Of a DNA stretch of 11,145 nt, positions 1 through 5,335 are shown in pieces (the first letter of the stretch is position 1; the number at the start of each line of letters is the position of its first letter). The translations under genes and the position numbers were made by a program. This stretch comes from Candidatus Atribacteria bacterium 1244-E10-H5-B2. GTDB lineage: Bacteria; Atribacterota; JS1; SB-45; 34-128. The DNA lies in NCBI GenBank assembly GCA_003575245.1, contig NMQN01000106.1, positions 1 to 11,145 on the forward strand, given 5' to 3'. Below the pieces are notes generated by a model that made no database searches, was not told the origin of the DNA, and worked only from the letters and a program-made list of their open reading frames with translations.

Positions 1-69
1 AGGCCGGACATAATTCTGCTCTTTTCTTCCCTGTCCTCTTTTTCCTGCATATAGTTTTTACCCTTTTTT
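1..69 (-). pseudogene. Inverted fragment of the primase-helicase gene
   Basis: These 69 bases are the exact reverse complement of 710-778, inside the primase-helicase gene (about residues 82-105). The match stops in a T6 tract at 64-69, which corresponds to A6 at 710-715. The fragment has no start of its own and runs off the left edge of the window, so a longer inverted copy may lie outside. On its other side it abuts a diverged intergenic repeat. It may be a true inverted duplication or a chimeric join made during amplification or assembly. The identity is directly visible; the origin is inference. Confidence 0.85.
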
Positions 70-83
70 ACACTTTATTTATC

Positions 84-177
84 TAACAAAATAACGATAT
101 AGGTTAAAGAAAAAAATTAGGTAACCTTTTTATTTTTAACCTTCTTTACTCAAAAATATACTTTCGTTAAATAAAAA
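84..177. repeat. Dispersed ~94-bp repeat, copy A
   Basis: This stretch aligns almost without gaps to 2496-2589. Shared blocks include AACGATATAGGTTAAAG (one mismatch), TTTTTATTTTTA and GTTAAATAAAAA. The two copies are roughly four-fifths identical, so they diverged some time ago and are not a recent assembly duplicate. Copy A lacks the GAGCCACACC iterons that border copy B. It lies between an inverted primase fragment and a PC4-like gene without its 5' end, which suggests a recombination scar. No coding frame was seen. Confidence 0.75.
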
Positions 178-196
178 ACAATTTTTAATATCTCCT

Positions 197-364
197 AGGC
201 TCCGGGTTGGAAAATATAAAGGTATTGAAAGAATTGATATTAGGCTATGGGTGGAAGGCACTAAAGGCCTGGGTCCTACGCGTCAGGGAATCAATTTTGA
301 TATGGAATGGCGCGATAGGTTTTTGGAGATGATTGGAAAGATAGAAGATATAGAAGATATATAG
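197..364 (+). pseudogene. PC4/p15-like ssDNA-binding protein, 5'-truncated
   Basis: The plus frame ending at TAG 362-364 encodes about 55 residues with a PC4 (transcriptional coactivator p15) pattern: RLRVGKYKG, then IDIRLW, PTRQGI and a C-terminal FLEMIGKI helix. Known PC4-family proteins bind single-stranded DNA and are found in phages and bacteria. The frame stays open back to about 140 but holds no ATG, GTG or TTG and no SD, and the residues before RLRV look unrelated. The N-terminus therefore seems to have been replaced by the repeat at 84-177. The gene lies just upstream of the primase leader, which fits a replication role. The family call rests on the motif pattern only. Confidence 0.6.
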
Positions 365-456
365 CAGGTGGCTCGTCCCCTGCTGTTTGCCTGGTAGGAT
401 TGGAGAAGTTATCCTTTCGATAACCGATCCTGCCGGGCAAAATAATATCGAAAGGA
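363..456 (+). promoter_or_regulatory. Structured leader RNA with anti-SD, upstream of primase
   Basis: Hairpin I pairs AGCAGG (363-368) with CCTGCT (379-384). Hairpin II pairs TTTGCCTGGTAGGAT (386-400) with ATCCTGCCGGGCAAA (427-441), a continuous 15-bp stem in RNA with two G-U pairs. Inside it sits a small hairpin, GTTATC/GATAAC (408-413/419-424). TCCTTTCGAT (412-421) is perfectly complementary over 10 nt to ATCGAAAGGA (447-456), the SD of the gene starting at 465. The apical region can therefore either form its own hairpin or sequester the SD. A second copy of this design lies at 3753-3852 on the minus strand. There is no U-tract, so translational control is more likely than termination. Confidence 0.65.
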
Positions 457-464
457 GATTAAAA

Positions 465-1490
465 ATGAGTGAAGAAAATATCGATCTATACCATTATGAG
501 GATCACAAGAAAATAACAGTATTAGCGAAAAAGACAGGAAAAGAAGGGGAATATAAAGCACGTTGTATCAATCCTTCCCACGAAGATAAACACCCTTCAA
601 TGGGAATTAATACGATTAAGGGGGTTTATAATTGCCTGGCTTGTCATATCAAAGGGGTAACCTGGGAAAAGCATTTAGAAGGTCGAGGGAAAGGTAAAAG
701 TCATAAAGCAAAAAAGGGTAAAAACTATATGCAGGAAAAAGAGGACAGGGAAGAAAAGAGCAGAATTATGTCCGGCCTGGATACCGATCTGGAGAACTGG
801 GAAGGTTATTCTCCAGAGCAAAGAACAGAAATAATACAGGGGATCCCGCTTGATTTATGTTTCTTATCGGAAGAAGAAAAAACAATAGCTATCGGGACGT
901 TGGTTAAGAAAGGAATTTTCAGGAAAACAGAATTACAAAGAAGGATAAATAAAATCAAAAGTTTAATAAGAAAAGTGGTAGTAGTAGATAAGAAAGGGGA
1001 CGATAAAGAGGATAAAATAAAGACTAAGACCCTGATCCCCGGCCTGATTCACCTGGTAGATAGTAAGGGAACTATTAAGTATCTTATACAGAAAGAGAAT
1101 AAACTCATTATAGAGGAAACTTATACCGATAAGGAAGGCTTTACTTGCAGACCTAAACAGGATTTACCTATTTGCTATATCAAGCCTGATATTTTAAAGG
1201 AATCCCGGGAATTTGATTATTCCCACTTGCTAAAAGATGTTATCCGGTTTATAAAAAGTTATTTGGAATTGCCGGAAAAATCCGGATATCTGATCCTGGC
1301 GCTTTGGGTATTTCATACCTATCTAATTGAAAAGTTTAACGTTACTCCGATAATTTATTCTTATGGACTAATGGAAACCGGAAAAACCCGGACCTGTGAG
1401 GTCCGGTTAAATTTTTTTAACCGGATCTCCTCTTTATTATTTTTTCTACTCCAGGCCGGAGCAACCTCTAACCTTTCATTTACCATATAA
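465..1490 (+). CDS. CHC2 zinc-finger primase-helicase, N-terminal half (interrupted)
   Basis: The start ATG 465 is chosen because it follows GAAAGGAGATT at good spacing; the frame is open to 387, but those codons overlap the structured leader. Residues 34-60 form a CHC2-type zinc ribbon (C34, H39, C57, C60), as in primases that prime phage or plasmid replication. A lysine-rich linker and an unassigned middle domain follow. A hydrophobic segment and Walker A (GLMETGKTR, about 301-309) begin the helicase ATPase. Homology stops at about V313 (position 1403). The last 28 or so residues (RLNFFNRISS onward) come from the inserted DNA and resemble nothing in the family. The missing part, with Walker B, continues at 9931. 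The product is probably inactive as a helicase while interrupted. No Toprim domain was recognised. Confidence 0.85.
   Translation: MSEENIDLYHYEDHKKITVLAKKTGKEGEYKARCINPSHEDKHPSMGINTIKGVYNCLACHIKGVTWEKHLEGRGKGKSHKAKKGKNYMQEKEDREEKSRIMSGLDTDLENWEGYSPEQRTEIIQGIPLDLCFLSEEEKTIAIGTLVKKGIFRKTELQRRINKIKSLIRKVVVVDKKGDDKEDKIKTKTLIPGLIHLVDSKGTIKYLIQKENKLIIEETYTDKEGFTCRPKQDLPICYIKPDILKESREFDYSHLLKDVIRFIKSYLELPEKSGYLILALWVFHTYLIEKFNVTPIIYSYGLMETGKTRTCEVRLNFFNRISSLLFFLLQAGATSNLSFTI
1361..1486 (-). CDS. Small ORF reading across the left junction
   Basis: A 41-codon minus-strand frame starts at ATG 1486, with AGGTGG at 1504-1499 about 12 nt upstream, just after the recombinase gene. The first 28 residues (starting MVNERLEVAPAW) lie in the insert and look coding. 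The last 13 are antisense to the primase gene. If the insert circularised, the first part could run in frame into the lysine-rich frame at 9929-9849. It is therefore probably the 5' part of an element gene cut by integration. The evidence is only an SD, composition and position. Confidence 0.35.
   Translation of the reverse strand: MVNERLEVAPAWSRKNNKEEIRLKKFNRTSQVRVFPVSISP
1388..1425 (-). terminator. Tandem hairpins at the left junction, recombinase terminator
   Basis: There are two perfect palindromes in a row. TCCGGTTAAA (1402-1411) pairs with TTTAACCGGA (1416-1425) around a 4-nt loop. CCGGACC (1388-1394) pairs with GGTCCGG (1400-1406) around a 5-nt loop. They share 1402-1406, so only one can form at a time. 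Read on the minus strand, the second stem is followed by GTTTTT, a rho-independent terminator for the recombinase transcript. The structure lies on the host/insert boundary, so part of it is helicase-coding DNA and may also act in recombination. Confidence 0.5.
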
Positions 1491-1519
1491 AATATTTACC
1501 ACCTTTTAAGTTATAATCT

Positions 1520-2098
1520 TTAAATCCCGAATCCACTAATAACCTCTCTGTCCTCATCGTCAGAAATTCCTATATATCGAAAAGTTACTTTAATATTTCT
1601 ATGATTCAATAAATTAGAGATCCTTTCGATACTGATTCCCTGCATACGCAAGTGATAGCCAAAGGTTTTTCTAAGCGTATGGCCACCAACTTTATGCTTG
1701 ATCCCCACTTCCCGGCACCACTCATTAATTAACTGATAGGCTCTGATCCGGGTAATTGGCCTATTCTTTTTTGATTTTTCGTTAGTGAATAGGTATTGAT
1801 CCAGGTCGAATATATCAGTCTTTTTAAGATAATGACTTATGGCCTCTTTGATCTGCTTATTAAAATGCACCTTCCGGGTCTTGCCGGTCTTCTGCTCTTT
1901 GATAGTCAAATAATCTTTTAGATTCCCCTGGCTATCCTTAACGTCTTCAAGTTTCAGAGATAATAAATCTCCTATCCTCAGGCCGGAGTTAATACCAAAG
2001 ACAAATAGTAAATAATCCCTCTGATTTTTCTGCCGGTATAGATTCCCCCGGATCTGCTTTATTCGATTTTCTGACCTTATCGGTTCTACAATATTCAT
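1520..2098 (-). CDS. Compact tyrosine recombinase/integrase
   Basis: The product has 192 residues and consists almost only of the catalytic domain. The full catalytic set is visible: R41 in SGLRIGDL, beta-hairpin K73 in KTGKTRK, H140 and R143 in GGHTLRKT, H166 in LLNHRN and the nucleophile Y175 in FRYIGI. Usual phage integrases are twice as long, with arm-binding and core-binding domains. This one resembles FimB/FimE-sized or small XerD-like recombinases common in low-GC phages. It may integrate or excise the element, resolve dimers or invert DNA. The start ATG 2098 has AGGGGG upstream. It is transcribed from the promoter at 2141-2170 and ends near the left junction, the usual place for an integrase. 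Confidence 0.9.
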   Translation of the reverse strand: MNIVEPIRSENRIKQIRGNLYRQKNQRDYLLFVFGINSGLRIGDLLSLKLEDVKDSQGNLKDYLTIKEQKTGKTRKVHFNKQIKEAISHYLKKTDIFDLDQYLFTNEKSKKNRPITRIRAYQLINEWCREVGIKHKVGGHTLRKTFGYHLRMQGISIERISNLLNHRNIKVTFRYIGISDDEDREVISGFGI

Positions 2099-2140
2099 TA
2101 CTTTTTTACCCCCTGTAATATGTTTTACTTATCTAACCGA

Positions 2141-2170
2141 ATTATAGCATAAGTATATTATATTTGTCAA
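2141..2170 (-). promoter_or_regulatory. Consensus sigma-70/sigma-A promoter of the recombinase gene
   Basis: On the minus strand TTGACA (2170-2165) and TATAAT (2146-2141) both match the consensus exactly, with an 18-nt spacer. Transcription should begin near 2134, giving a leader of about 35 nt before ATG 2098. No obvious operator overlaps it. Confidence 0.8.
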
Positions 2171-2289
2171 TTTATTTTAATATTCCTATATGTAGTTCCG
2201 AAACCCTTATTTTATATAAGTTTTCTAATTTAACAGAATAGGCATTGTGTTAAATACAAACCTCTCCGGATCAGGCCGGGAGATCCAGG

Positions 2290-2607
2290 TCACACCAAGA
2301 AACGAAAAAAATCTTATACCCCCTTACAGTCCATTTTTTTGGAAAAAACCCCTCTGAGCCACACCAAGAAACCGAGCCACACCGAGCCACACCAAGAAAC
2401 CAAAAACGATATCCTATAATCGTTGAAAACAAAGGACTTTTTTTTTCAGATTTTTGATTTTTTTTCGCTTTTTTAAATATCATACTTAATCTATATAACA
2501 AAATCACGATATAGGTTAAAGAAAAAGATTATACAGTCTTTTTATTTTTATTCTTTCATACCTCAAAAGATACTTTTGTTAAATAAAAAGCCACACCGAG
2601 CCACACC
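2290..2607. repeat. GAGCCACACC iterons around an AT-rich core, candidate origin
   Basis: The 10-mer GAGCCACACC occurs at 2356-2365, 2374-2383, 2384-2393 and 2598-2607. AGCCACACC occurs at 2589-2597, and a variant, TCACACC, begins at 2290. Three copies continue as AAGAAAC (2297-2303, 2366-2372, 2394-2400). The copies flank about 190 bp rich in T-tracts, which also holds repeat copy B. Iterons beside an AT-rich segment are typical of replication or partition sites bound by an initiator. The stretch 2171-2747 otherwise holds no convincing gene: a frame at 2271-2507 reads through the iterons and looks spurious. Function is inferred. Confidence 0.55.
2496..2589. repeat. Dispersed ~94-bp repeat, copy B
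   Basis: This copy is roughly four-fifths identical to 84-177. It lies between the two groups of GAGCCACACC iterons, so it may be part of the same origin or site. Conserved blocks include ACGATATAGGTTAAAG and GTTAAATAAAAA. Confidence 0.7.
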
Positions 2608-2747
2608 AACGAATTGAGTTATATATACCCTTACAGCGTTTTTATTTTTTAAGATTCCCTCAATTATACATAAACCCTTTTATATCGAATAAGAAAAAAT
2701 CAAAAAAACCCTGTTTTTGAGTAAATTTTATACCCTGTTTTTTGGCC

Positions 2748-2930
2748 TTAACTGACCTTTTTACTTAACAAAAGAATTTTCTCTTTTCTCTCCTGATTCA
2801 TATTCTTACATTTAGCACCTATAATTATATAAAAATCCCTCTCATCAATCTTATTCTCTTTTACTGCATTAATCATTACCTGGTAAAAATTATCGAATCT
2901 ATCTAAAAAATTCAATCGTTCCGGTAACAT
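2748..2930 (-). CDS. Small hypothetical protein (60 aa)
   Basis: The ATG at 2930 follows AGAGGTGATC at about 5 nt, a strong SD, so the gene is likely real despite its size. The product begins MLPERLNFLDRFDNF, has an aromatic and acidic N-terminal half and ends in a basic helix (QERKEKILLLSKKV). No cysteine pair, signal peptide or membrane segment is seen. It lies between two iteron arrays, downstream of the winged-helix gene, so a role in replication or copy control is possible but not shown. I do not recognise a family. Confidence 0.6.
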   Translation of the reverse strand: MLPERLNFLDRFDNFYQVMINAVKENKIDERDFYIIIGAKCKNMNQERKEKILLLSKKVS

Positions 2931-2986
2931 TCAAGATCACCTCTTTTTTAAATATCACTTAAACTAAACAAAAAAACTTTTGTTCG

Positions 2987-3055
2987 CTAAAAATTAAATT
3001 TTCCTCTTTTCATTTTTCTATCTCTCCGGTTCCCTTCTACCCTCAGAATTGCCAC
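2987..3055 (-). CDS. Possible 22-aa leader peptide
   Basis: A GTG at 3055 is preceded by AAAAGGAG at about 11 nt and opens a 22-codon, strongly basic frame (RVEGNRRDRKMKRGK) ending at TAG 2987-2989, upstream of the 2748-2930 gene. The SD is good, but the frame is so short that chance is possible. The rest of 2931-3204 shows no other gene. CCGGGAGCCGGG at about 3126-3137 is the only short repeat noticed there. Confidence 0.25.
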   Translation of the reverse strand: MAILRVEGNRRDRKMKRGKFNF

Positions 3056-3204
3056 AAAATTATTAACTCCTTTTAAGAGATAGCAGGAAAGGTAAGATAC
3101 GGATATTTTTCTGATCTGATTTTCCCGGCTCCCGGTTTCCGTTAATCTCTTTTTATAAACTTGTCTTAATTAAACACCGGATAGATGGTAGATATATATC
3201 TTGC

Positions 3205-3306
3205 ACTACTAAAAGTAGTAGTTATAAAATACCCCCTATATACTAAAAGTAGTAGTTATACAACTACTAAAAGTAGTAGTTATCAACTACTATATTTAGT
3301 ATCTAT
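3205..3306. repeat. Palindromic 21-bp iterons (3 copies plus 1 degenerate)
   Basis: Units lie at 3205-3225, 3239-3259 (first bases changed), 3263-3283 and a degenerate 3286-3306. Each has the core ACTACTAAAAGTAGT, an inverted repeat of ACTACT, followed by AGTTAT. Start-to-start spacing is 34, 24 and 23 bp, near two to three helical turns. The array begins 6 bp beyond the stop of the winged-helix gene at 3312. A protein-binding array serving as origin iterons or operators is the likely reading. Spacers are too short and irregular for CRISPR. Confidence 0.7.
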
Positions 3307-3311
3307 AAATG

Positions 3312-3743
3312 CTATTTTTTCTTGAATCGATTCCCCATAAATTTATGGCCTTTTTTAAATTTAGTCTTAAATATTTTAGGTAAAATCTTTTTTAGATCTA
3401 CCTTAACAAAGTCTTTAGTTCCGTATTTCTTCCACCTATCAGATAGGCCATATATTGCCGATTGTTTTTCCAGGCCACCACGCTTTATAACATCAATAAA
3501 ACCTCTTTCAATTAGCTTATTTCTGCTCTTAATAAAAGTATCTATGGCCATTATATTTTTAGCTTCCTGGTATGTAAAAATAATATTCCTGGTATTATCG
3601 GTATGCCACCTAATTTTAAACTCAAAATATAGCCACTTAGTATGAATTTTTAGGCCTTTCCAGGCTTCAGAATTTAAAATATTATGCTCGATATAACTCC
3701 AATTTCCATTAATTTTGTTTCTATTCTTTTTCTTTTTACTCAT
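3312..3743 (-). CDS. Winged-helix replication-initiator-like protein
   Basis: The product has 143 residues. The layout (YIEHNILNSEAWKGL, then FTYQEAKNIMAIDTFIKS, then LIERGFIDVIKRGG, then AIYGLSDRWKKYGT) matches small winged-helix proteins of phages and plasmids related to replisome organisers and Rep proteins. The recognition helix would be about residues 58-80 and the wing about 83-105. Both tails are rich in lysine. ATG 3743 is preceded by GAAAGGAAGA, and that SD is complementary to TTCCTTTC in the structured leader upstream. The gene ends beside the 3205-3306 iterons, which it may bind. A transcriptional regulator is the main alternative, since no catalytic motif is present. Confidence 0.6.
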   Translation of the reverse strand: MSKKKKNRNKINGNWSYIEHNILNSEAWKGLKIHTKWLYFEFKIRWHTDNTRNIIFTYQEAKNIMAIDTFIKSRNKLIERGFIDVIKRGGLEKQSAIYGLSDRWKKYGTKDFVKVDLKKILPKIFKTKFKKGHKFMGNRFKKK

Positions 3744-3752
3744 ATAATTATC

Positions 3753-3852
3753 TTCCTTTCAAGCCTGGCCAATGATCAGATCGAAAGGAAAATATAATCA
3801 TAAAATCCAATCACCGGCCAGGTTAAAAGCAGGAAGGATCAAACCCACCTGC
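3753..3852 (-). promoter_or_regulatory. Second copy of the anti-SD leader RNA
   Basis: Read on the minus strand, GCAGG (3852-3848) pairs with CCTGC (3833-3829) and is followed by TTTT. Then AACCTGGCCGGTGAT (3824-3810) pairs with ATCATTGGCCAGGCTT (3776-3761) over 15 bp, with two G-U pairs and one bulge. The enclosed loop carries TTCCTTTCGATC. TTCCTTTC (3790-3783) is perfectly complementary to GAAAGGAA (3760-3753), the SD of the gene at 3743. Order, stem length, G-U positions and the CCTTTCGAT element match the leader at 363-456, although most of the sequence differs. That pattern suggests selection for structure. Confidence 0.65.
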
Positions 3853-3951
3853 CGGGTATCAAACATCATTCAAATATAACCCCTAATGCTAAATTTACCC
3901 CCTAATTATCGTTTCTTTGACCTCTCTGGTATCTTTACACCTTCAATATTG

Positions 3952-3993
3952 CTATATTTGATATTTATATTGCTATATTTGATATTTATATTG
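3952..3993. repeat. Perfect 21-bp tandem duplication at a gene's 3' end
   Basis: Positions 3952-3972 and 3973-3993 are identical. The unit includes the stop codon of the 3973-4200 gene, so its last codons and stop are duplicated downstream. In the neighbouring frame the duplication runs on into a coding-like tail (SNIEGVKIPERSKKR), suggesting slippage altered the C-terminus. Confidence 0.8.
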
Positions 3994-4200
3994 ATCTATG
4001 TAAATATCTTTTTGTTTCTCCAGGCTTAAGGATTTCCAAAGTTTATTTATATTTCTTGCCTCTAACTTAGTTATCGAATATCCCTCAAAAATTTTCAGCA
4101 AAATTCTTATTTTAACTAAATATTCAAGATCTTCCCAAAATTCATTAATCATTTTTTTAGTTTCCTGATCAGTTTTTAATCTAAAGCTATCTAATACCAT
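3973..4200 (-). CDS. Small hypothetical helical protein (75 aa)
   Basis: ATG 4200 follows AAAGGAG, giving a clear start. The product is mainly helical, acidic in the first part (QETKKMINEFWEDLEYL) and basic in the second (ARNINKLWKSLSLEKQKD), and ends in YIDQYKYQI. No family is recognised. It lies 18 bp downstream of the 4219-4425 gene, probably in the same transcript. The 3' end is affected by the 21-bp tandem duplication, and the original protein may have ended ...KYSNIEGVKIPERSKKR in another frame. The stretch 3853-3951 downstream holds only that tail and no gene with a start. Confidence 0.6.
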   Translation of the reverse strand: MVLDSFRLKTDQETKKMINEFWEDLEYLVKIRILLKIFEGYSITKLEARNINKLWKSLSLEKQKDIYIDQYKYQI

Positions 4201-4218
4201 AATTTTTAACTCCTTTTT

Positions 4219-4425
4219 TTAAAGCAACATTTTGTAAAAAAATATATATCTGGTATAATCTTTTTTCATTTCTTCAATATCTTTTTTAGTCAAATTTACA
4301 TCATATTGCTCTTTAGCAACCCTGATTATTGTTTCGATTTGTAATCCTTTATCCTTAGTTTCGTATAGAGATCTATTCCCCATAATCGAATGGTATGCCT
4401 CGAATTTATTGCCTGTAATTGCCAT
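4219..4425 (-). CDS. Small hypothetical protein (68 aa)
   Basis: ATG 4425 (MAITGNKFEAYHS) is chosen because GAAAGGGGG lies about 10 nt upstream. The frame is open back to 4470, but those codons contain the SD and leader. The product has a short N-terminal segment, then helices with alternating charge (ETIIRVAKEQYDVNLTKKD, EEMKKDYTRYIFFYK). No motif or membrane segment is recognised. It is the first gene after the structured leader at 4436-4571 and is followed closely by 3973-4200. SD sequestration by the leader is possible. Function unknown. Confidence 0.6.
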   Translation of the reverse strand: MAITGNKFEAYHSIMGNRSLYETKDKGLQIETIIRVAKEQYDVNLTKKDIEEMKKDYTRYIFFYKMLL

Positions 4426-4435
4426 AATATTTTTA

Positions 4436-4571
4436 CCCCCTTTCATTTTTTTATAATCCCGGTAGAGCAATTAAAGGGCAAAGAAAAGGCTTGTCGCCAA
4501 CCTCTCGAAAGGCTTTAAATACTCCACCGGGTAACCGGTCAGGCCTGCCAAACGAACCTGGCCGGGATTGC
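4436..4571 (-). promoter_or_regulatory. Highly structured leader of the 4425 gene
   Basis: AATCCCGG (4455-4462) pairs with CCGGGATT (4562-4569) and closes the region. Inside are ACCGG/CCGGT (around 4526-4539), GGC/GCC hairpins, and the minus-strand element AGCCTTTCGAG, whose CCTTTC (4512-4507) is complementary to GAAAGG of the SD (4444-4439). The CCTTTCGA element is shared with the two other leaders, but the fold is larger and different. On the plus strand the ACCGG hairpin has a GTAA tetraloop, and a terminator lies at 4746-4775, so a plus-strand RNA cannot be excluded. The stretch 4572-4745 holds no supported gene. Confidence 0.45.
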
Positions 4572-4745
4572 ATTTTATTTATTTGTATGCTAAAATAAAT
4601 TAGTCTATAAAAGACTTTGTTTAGTTTTTCTTCTGCTTCTTTAGCTTTTTTCTCTTCTTAGAAAAAGGGATATATTTAAGGTCAATGGCCTTATACCCTA
4701 ATTTCTTTGATAGAGATTAGGTTGAAGTTCAATAAATTTCTCCAG

Positions 4746-4775
4746 AAACAGGGGAGCCTTACTGCTCTCCTGTTT
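4746..4775. terminator. Bidirectional-looking hairpin terminator
   Basis: AAACAGGGGAGC (4746-4757) pairs with GCTCTCCTGTTT (4764-4775) around a 6-nt loop, 12 bp with one G-U pair in plus-strand RNA, followed by TTTTTGTTTC. On the minus strand the G-U becomes an A-C mismatch and the U-run is short. By position it ends the minus-strand gene at 4814. By structure it works better for plus-strand RNA. Confidence 0.6.
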
Positions 4776-4813
4776 TTGTTTCTAATCAAGTCCTGAACCA
4801 ACCTCTAAATATT

Positions 4814-5335
4814 CTATTCTTCTTTTTTAAGAAGACTTAGGGATTCTATGACAGCCTCTTTATAGTTAGATCCCGGATTTTTTTCTAAATATTCTTCTAT
4901 CAATTTTTCTTCGAGAGTTAATTCTTCTCCTCTTAAAATAACTTTGACCGCTTCTTTATACGTAGCCCTCGGATTTGCAGAGAGGTAATTTTCAATAGCT
5001 TTTAAATTTTCTCTCTTTTTTATTTCCTCTGCAGTAAACTCTTTTTTAGGTTCCGGTTCCGGTTCGGTTCGATCTAAAACTTCGATAACTGCATCCCGGT
5101 AAGATACGCCTTTATTTTCAGGCTTGGCCATAAATTCTTGAACCTTCTTCTCTTCTTCGGTAAATTTTTCATCATTAGTTTTTTCGTTAGACATCTTTTT
5201 CACCCCCTTTAATTTATTAATAAATTCTATTATTTTTTCTATATCAATATCCTTCTGATCTGCACATTCTAATATTCTCTTTGCGTCTGATCCACTTATA
5301 TTTTTTAAATGATATTCCTCTTTTATATCACTCAT
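4814..5335 (-). CDS. Acidic three-repeat protein with internal start
   Basis: The product has 173 residues. Three helical repeats of about 30 residues lie at about 60-88, 104-134 and 139-168. Each has charged residues, then an aromatic and Leu/Met helix, then a conserved Y-[KR]-[ED]-A-V box (SYRDAVIEVL, TYKEAVKVIL, NYKEAVIESL). ATG 5335 overlaps the end of the upstream gene by 8 bp and has GAAAGGAG upstream. A second in-frame ATG at 5194 (residue 48) has its own strong SD, AAAGGGGGTG, so a 126-residue form carrying only the repeats is likely also made. An EPEPEP linker separates repeats 1 and 2. The role is not recognised; scaffold-like or adaptor functions are guesses. Confidence 0.7.
   Translation of the reverse strand: MSDIKEEYHLKNISGSDAKRILECADQKDIDIEKIIEFINKLKGVKKMSNEKTNDEKFTEEEKKVQEFMAKPENKGVSYRDAVIEVLDRTEPEPEPKKEFTAEEIKKRENLKAIENYLSANPRATYKEAVKVILRGEELTLEEKLIEEYLEKNPGSNYKEAVIESLSLLKKEE

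Noticed and set aside
387..464. Upstream ATG at 387 as primase start
   Set aside because: It lies inside the long leader stem, has no SD, and the codons 387-464 mirror the structured RNA. ATG 465 has an ideal SD.
2271..2507. 78-codon minus-strand frame
   Set aside because: It reads through the iterons, giving repeated WCGS-like residues, and no SD supports its first start. It looks like a chance frame.
3205..3306. CRISPR array
   Set aside because: The units are palindromic 21-mers with gaps of 2-13 bp, with no proper spacers and no cas genes.
3322..3645. Plus-strand frame with hydrophobic product
   Set aside because: It is fully antisense to the winged-helix gene and has no SD.
4466..4545. 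GEMM-type (cyclic di-GMP) riboswitch on the plus strand
   Set aside because: AAAGGGCAAAG and ACCGGGTAACCGG recall parts of it, but the conserved core between them is missing and no plus-strand gene follows.
4621..4716. Minus-strand coding-like tail (LGYKAIDLKYIPFSKKRKK)
   Set aside because: It has no start codon or SD after the preceding stop; at most a gene remnant.
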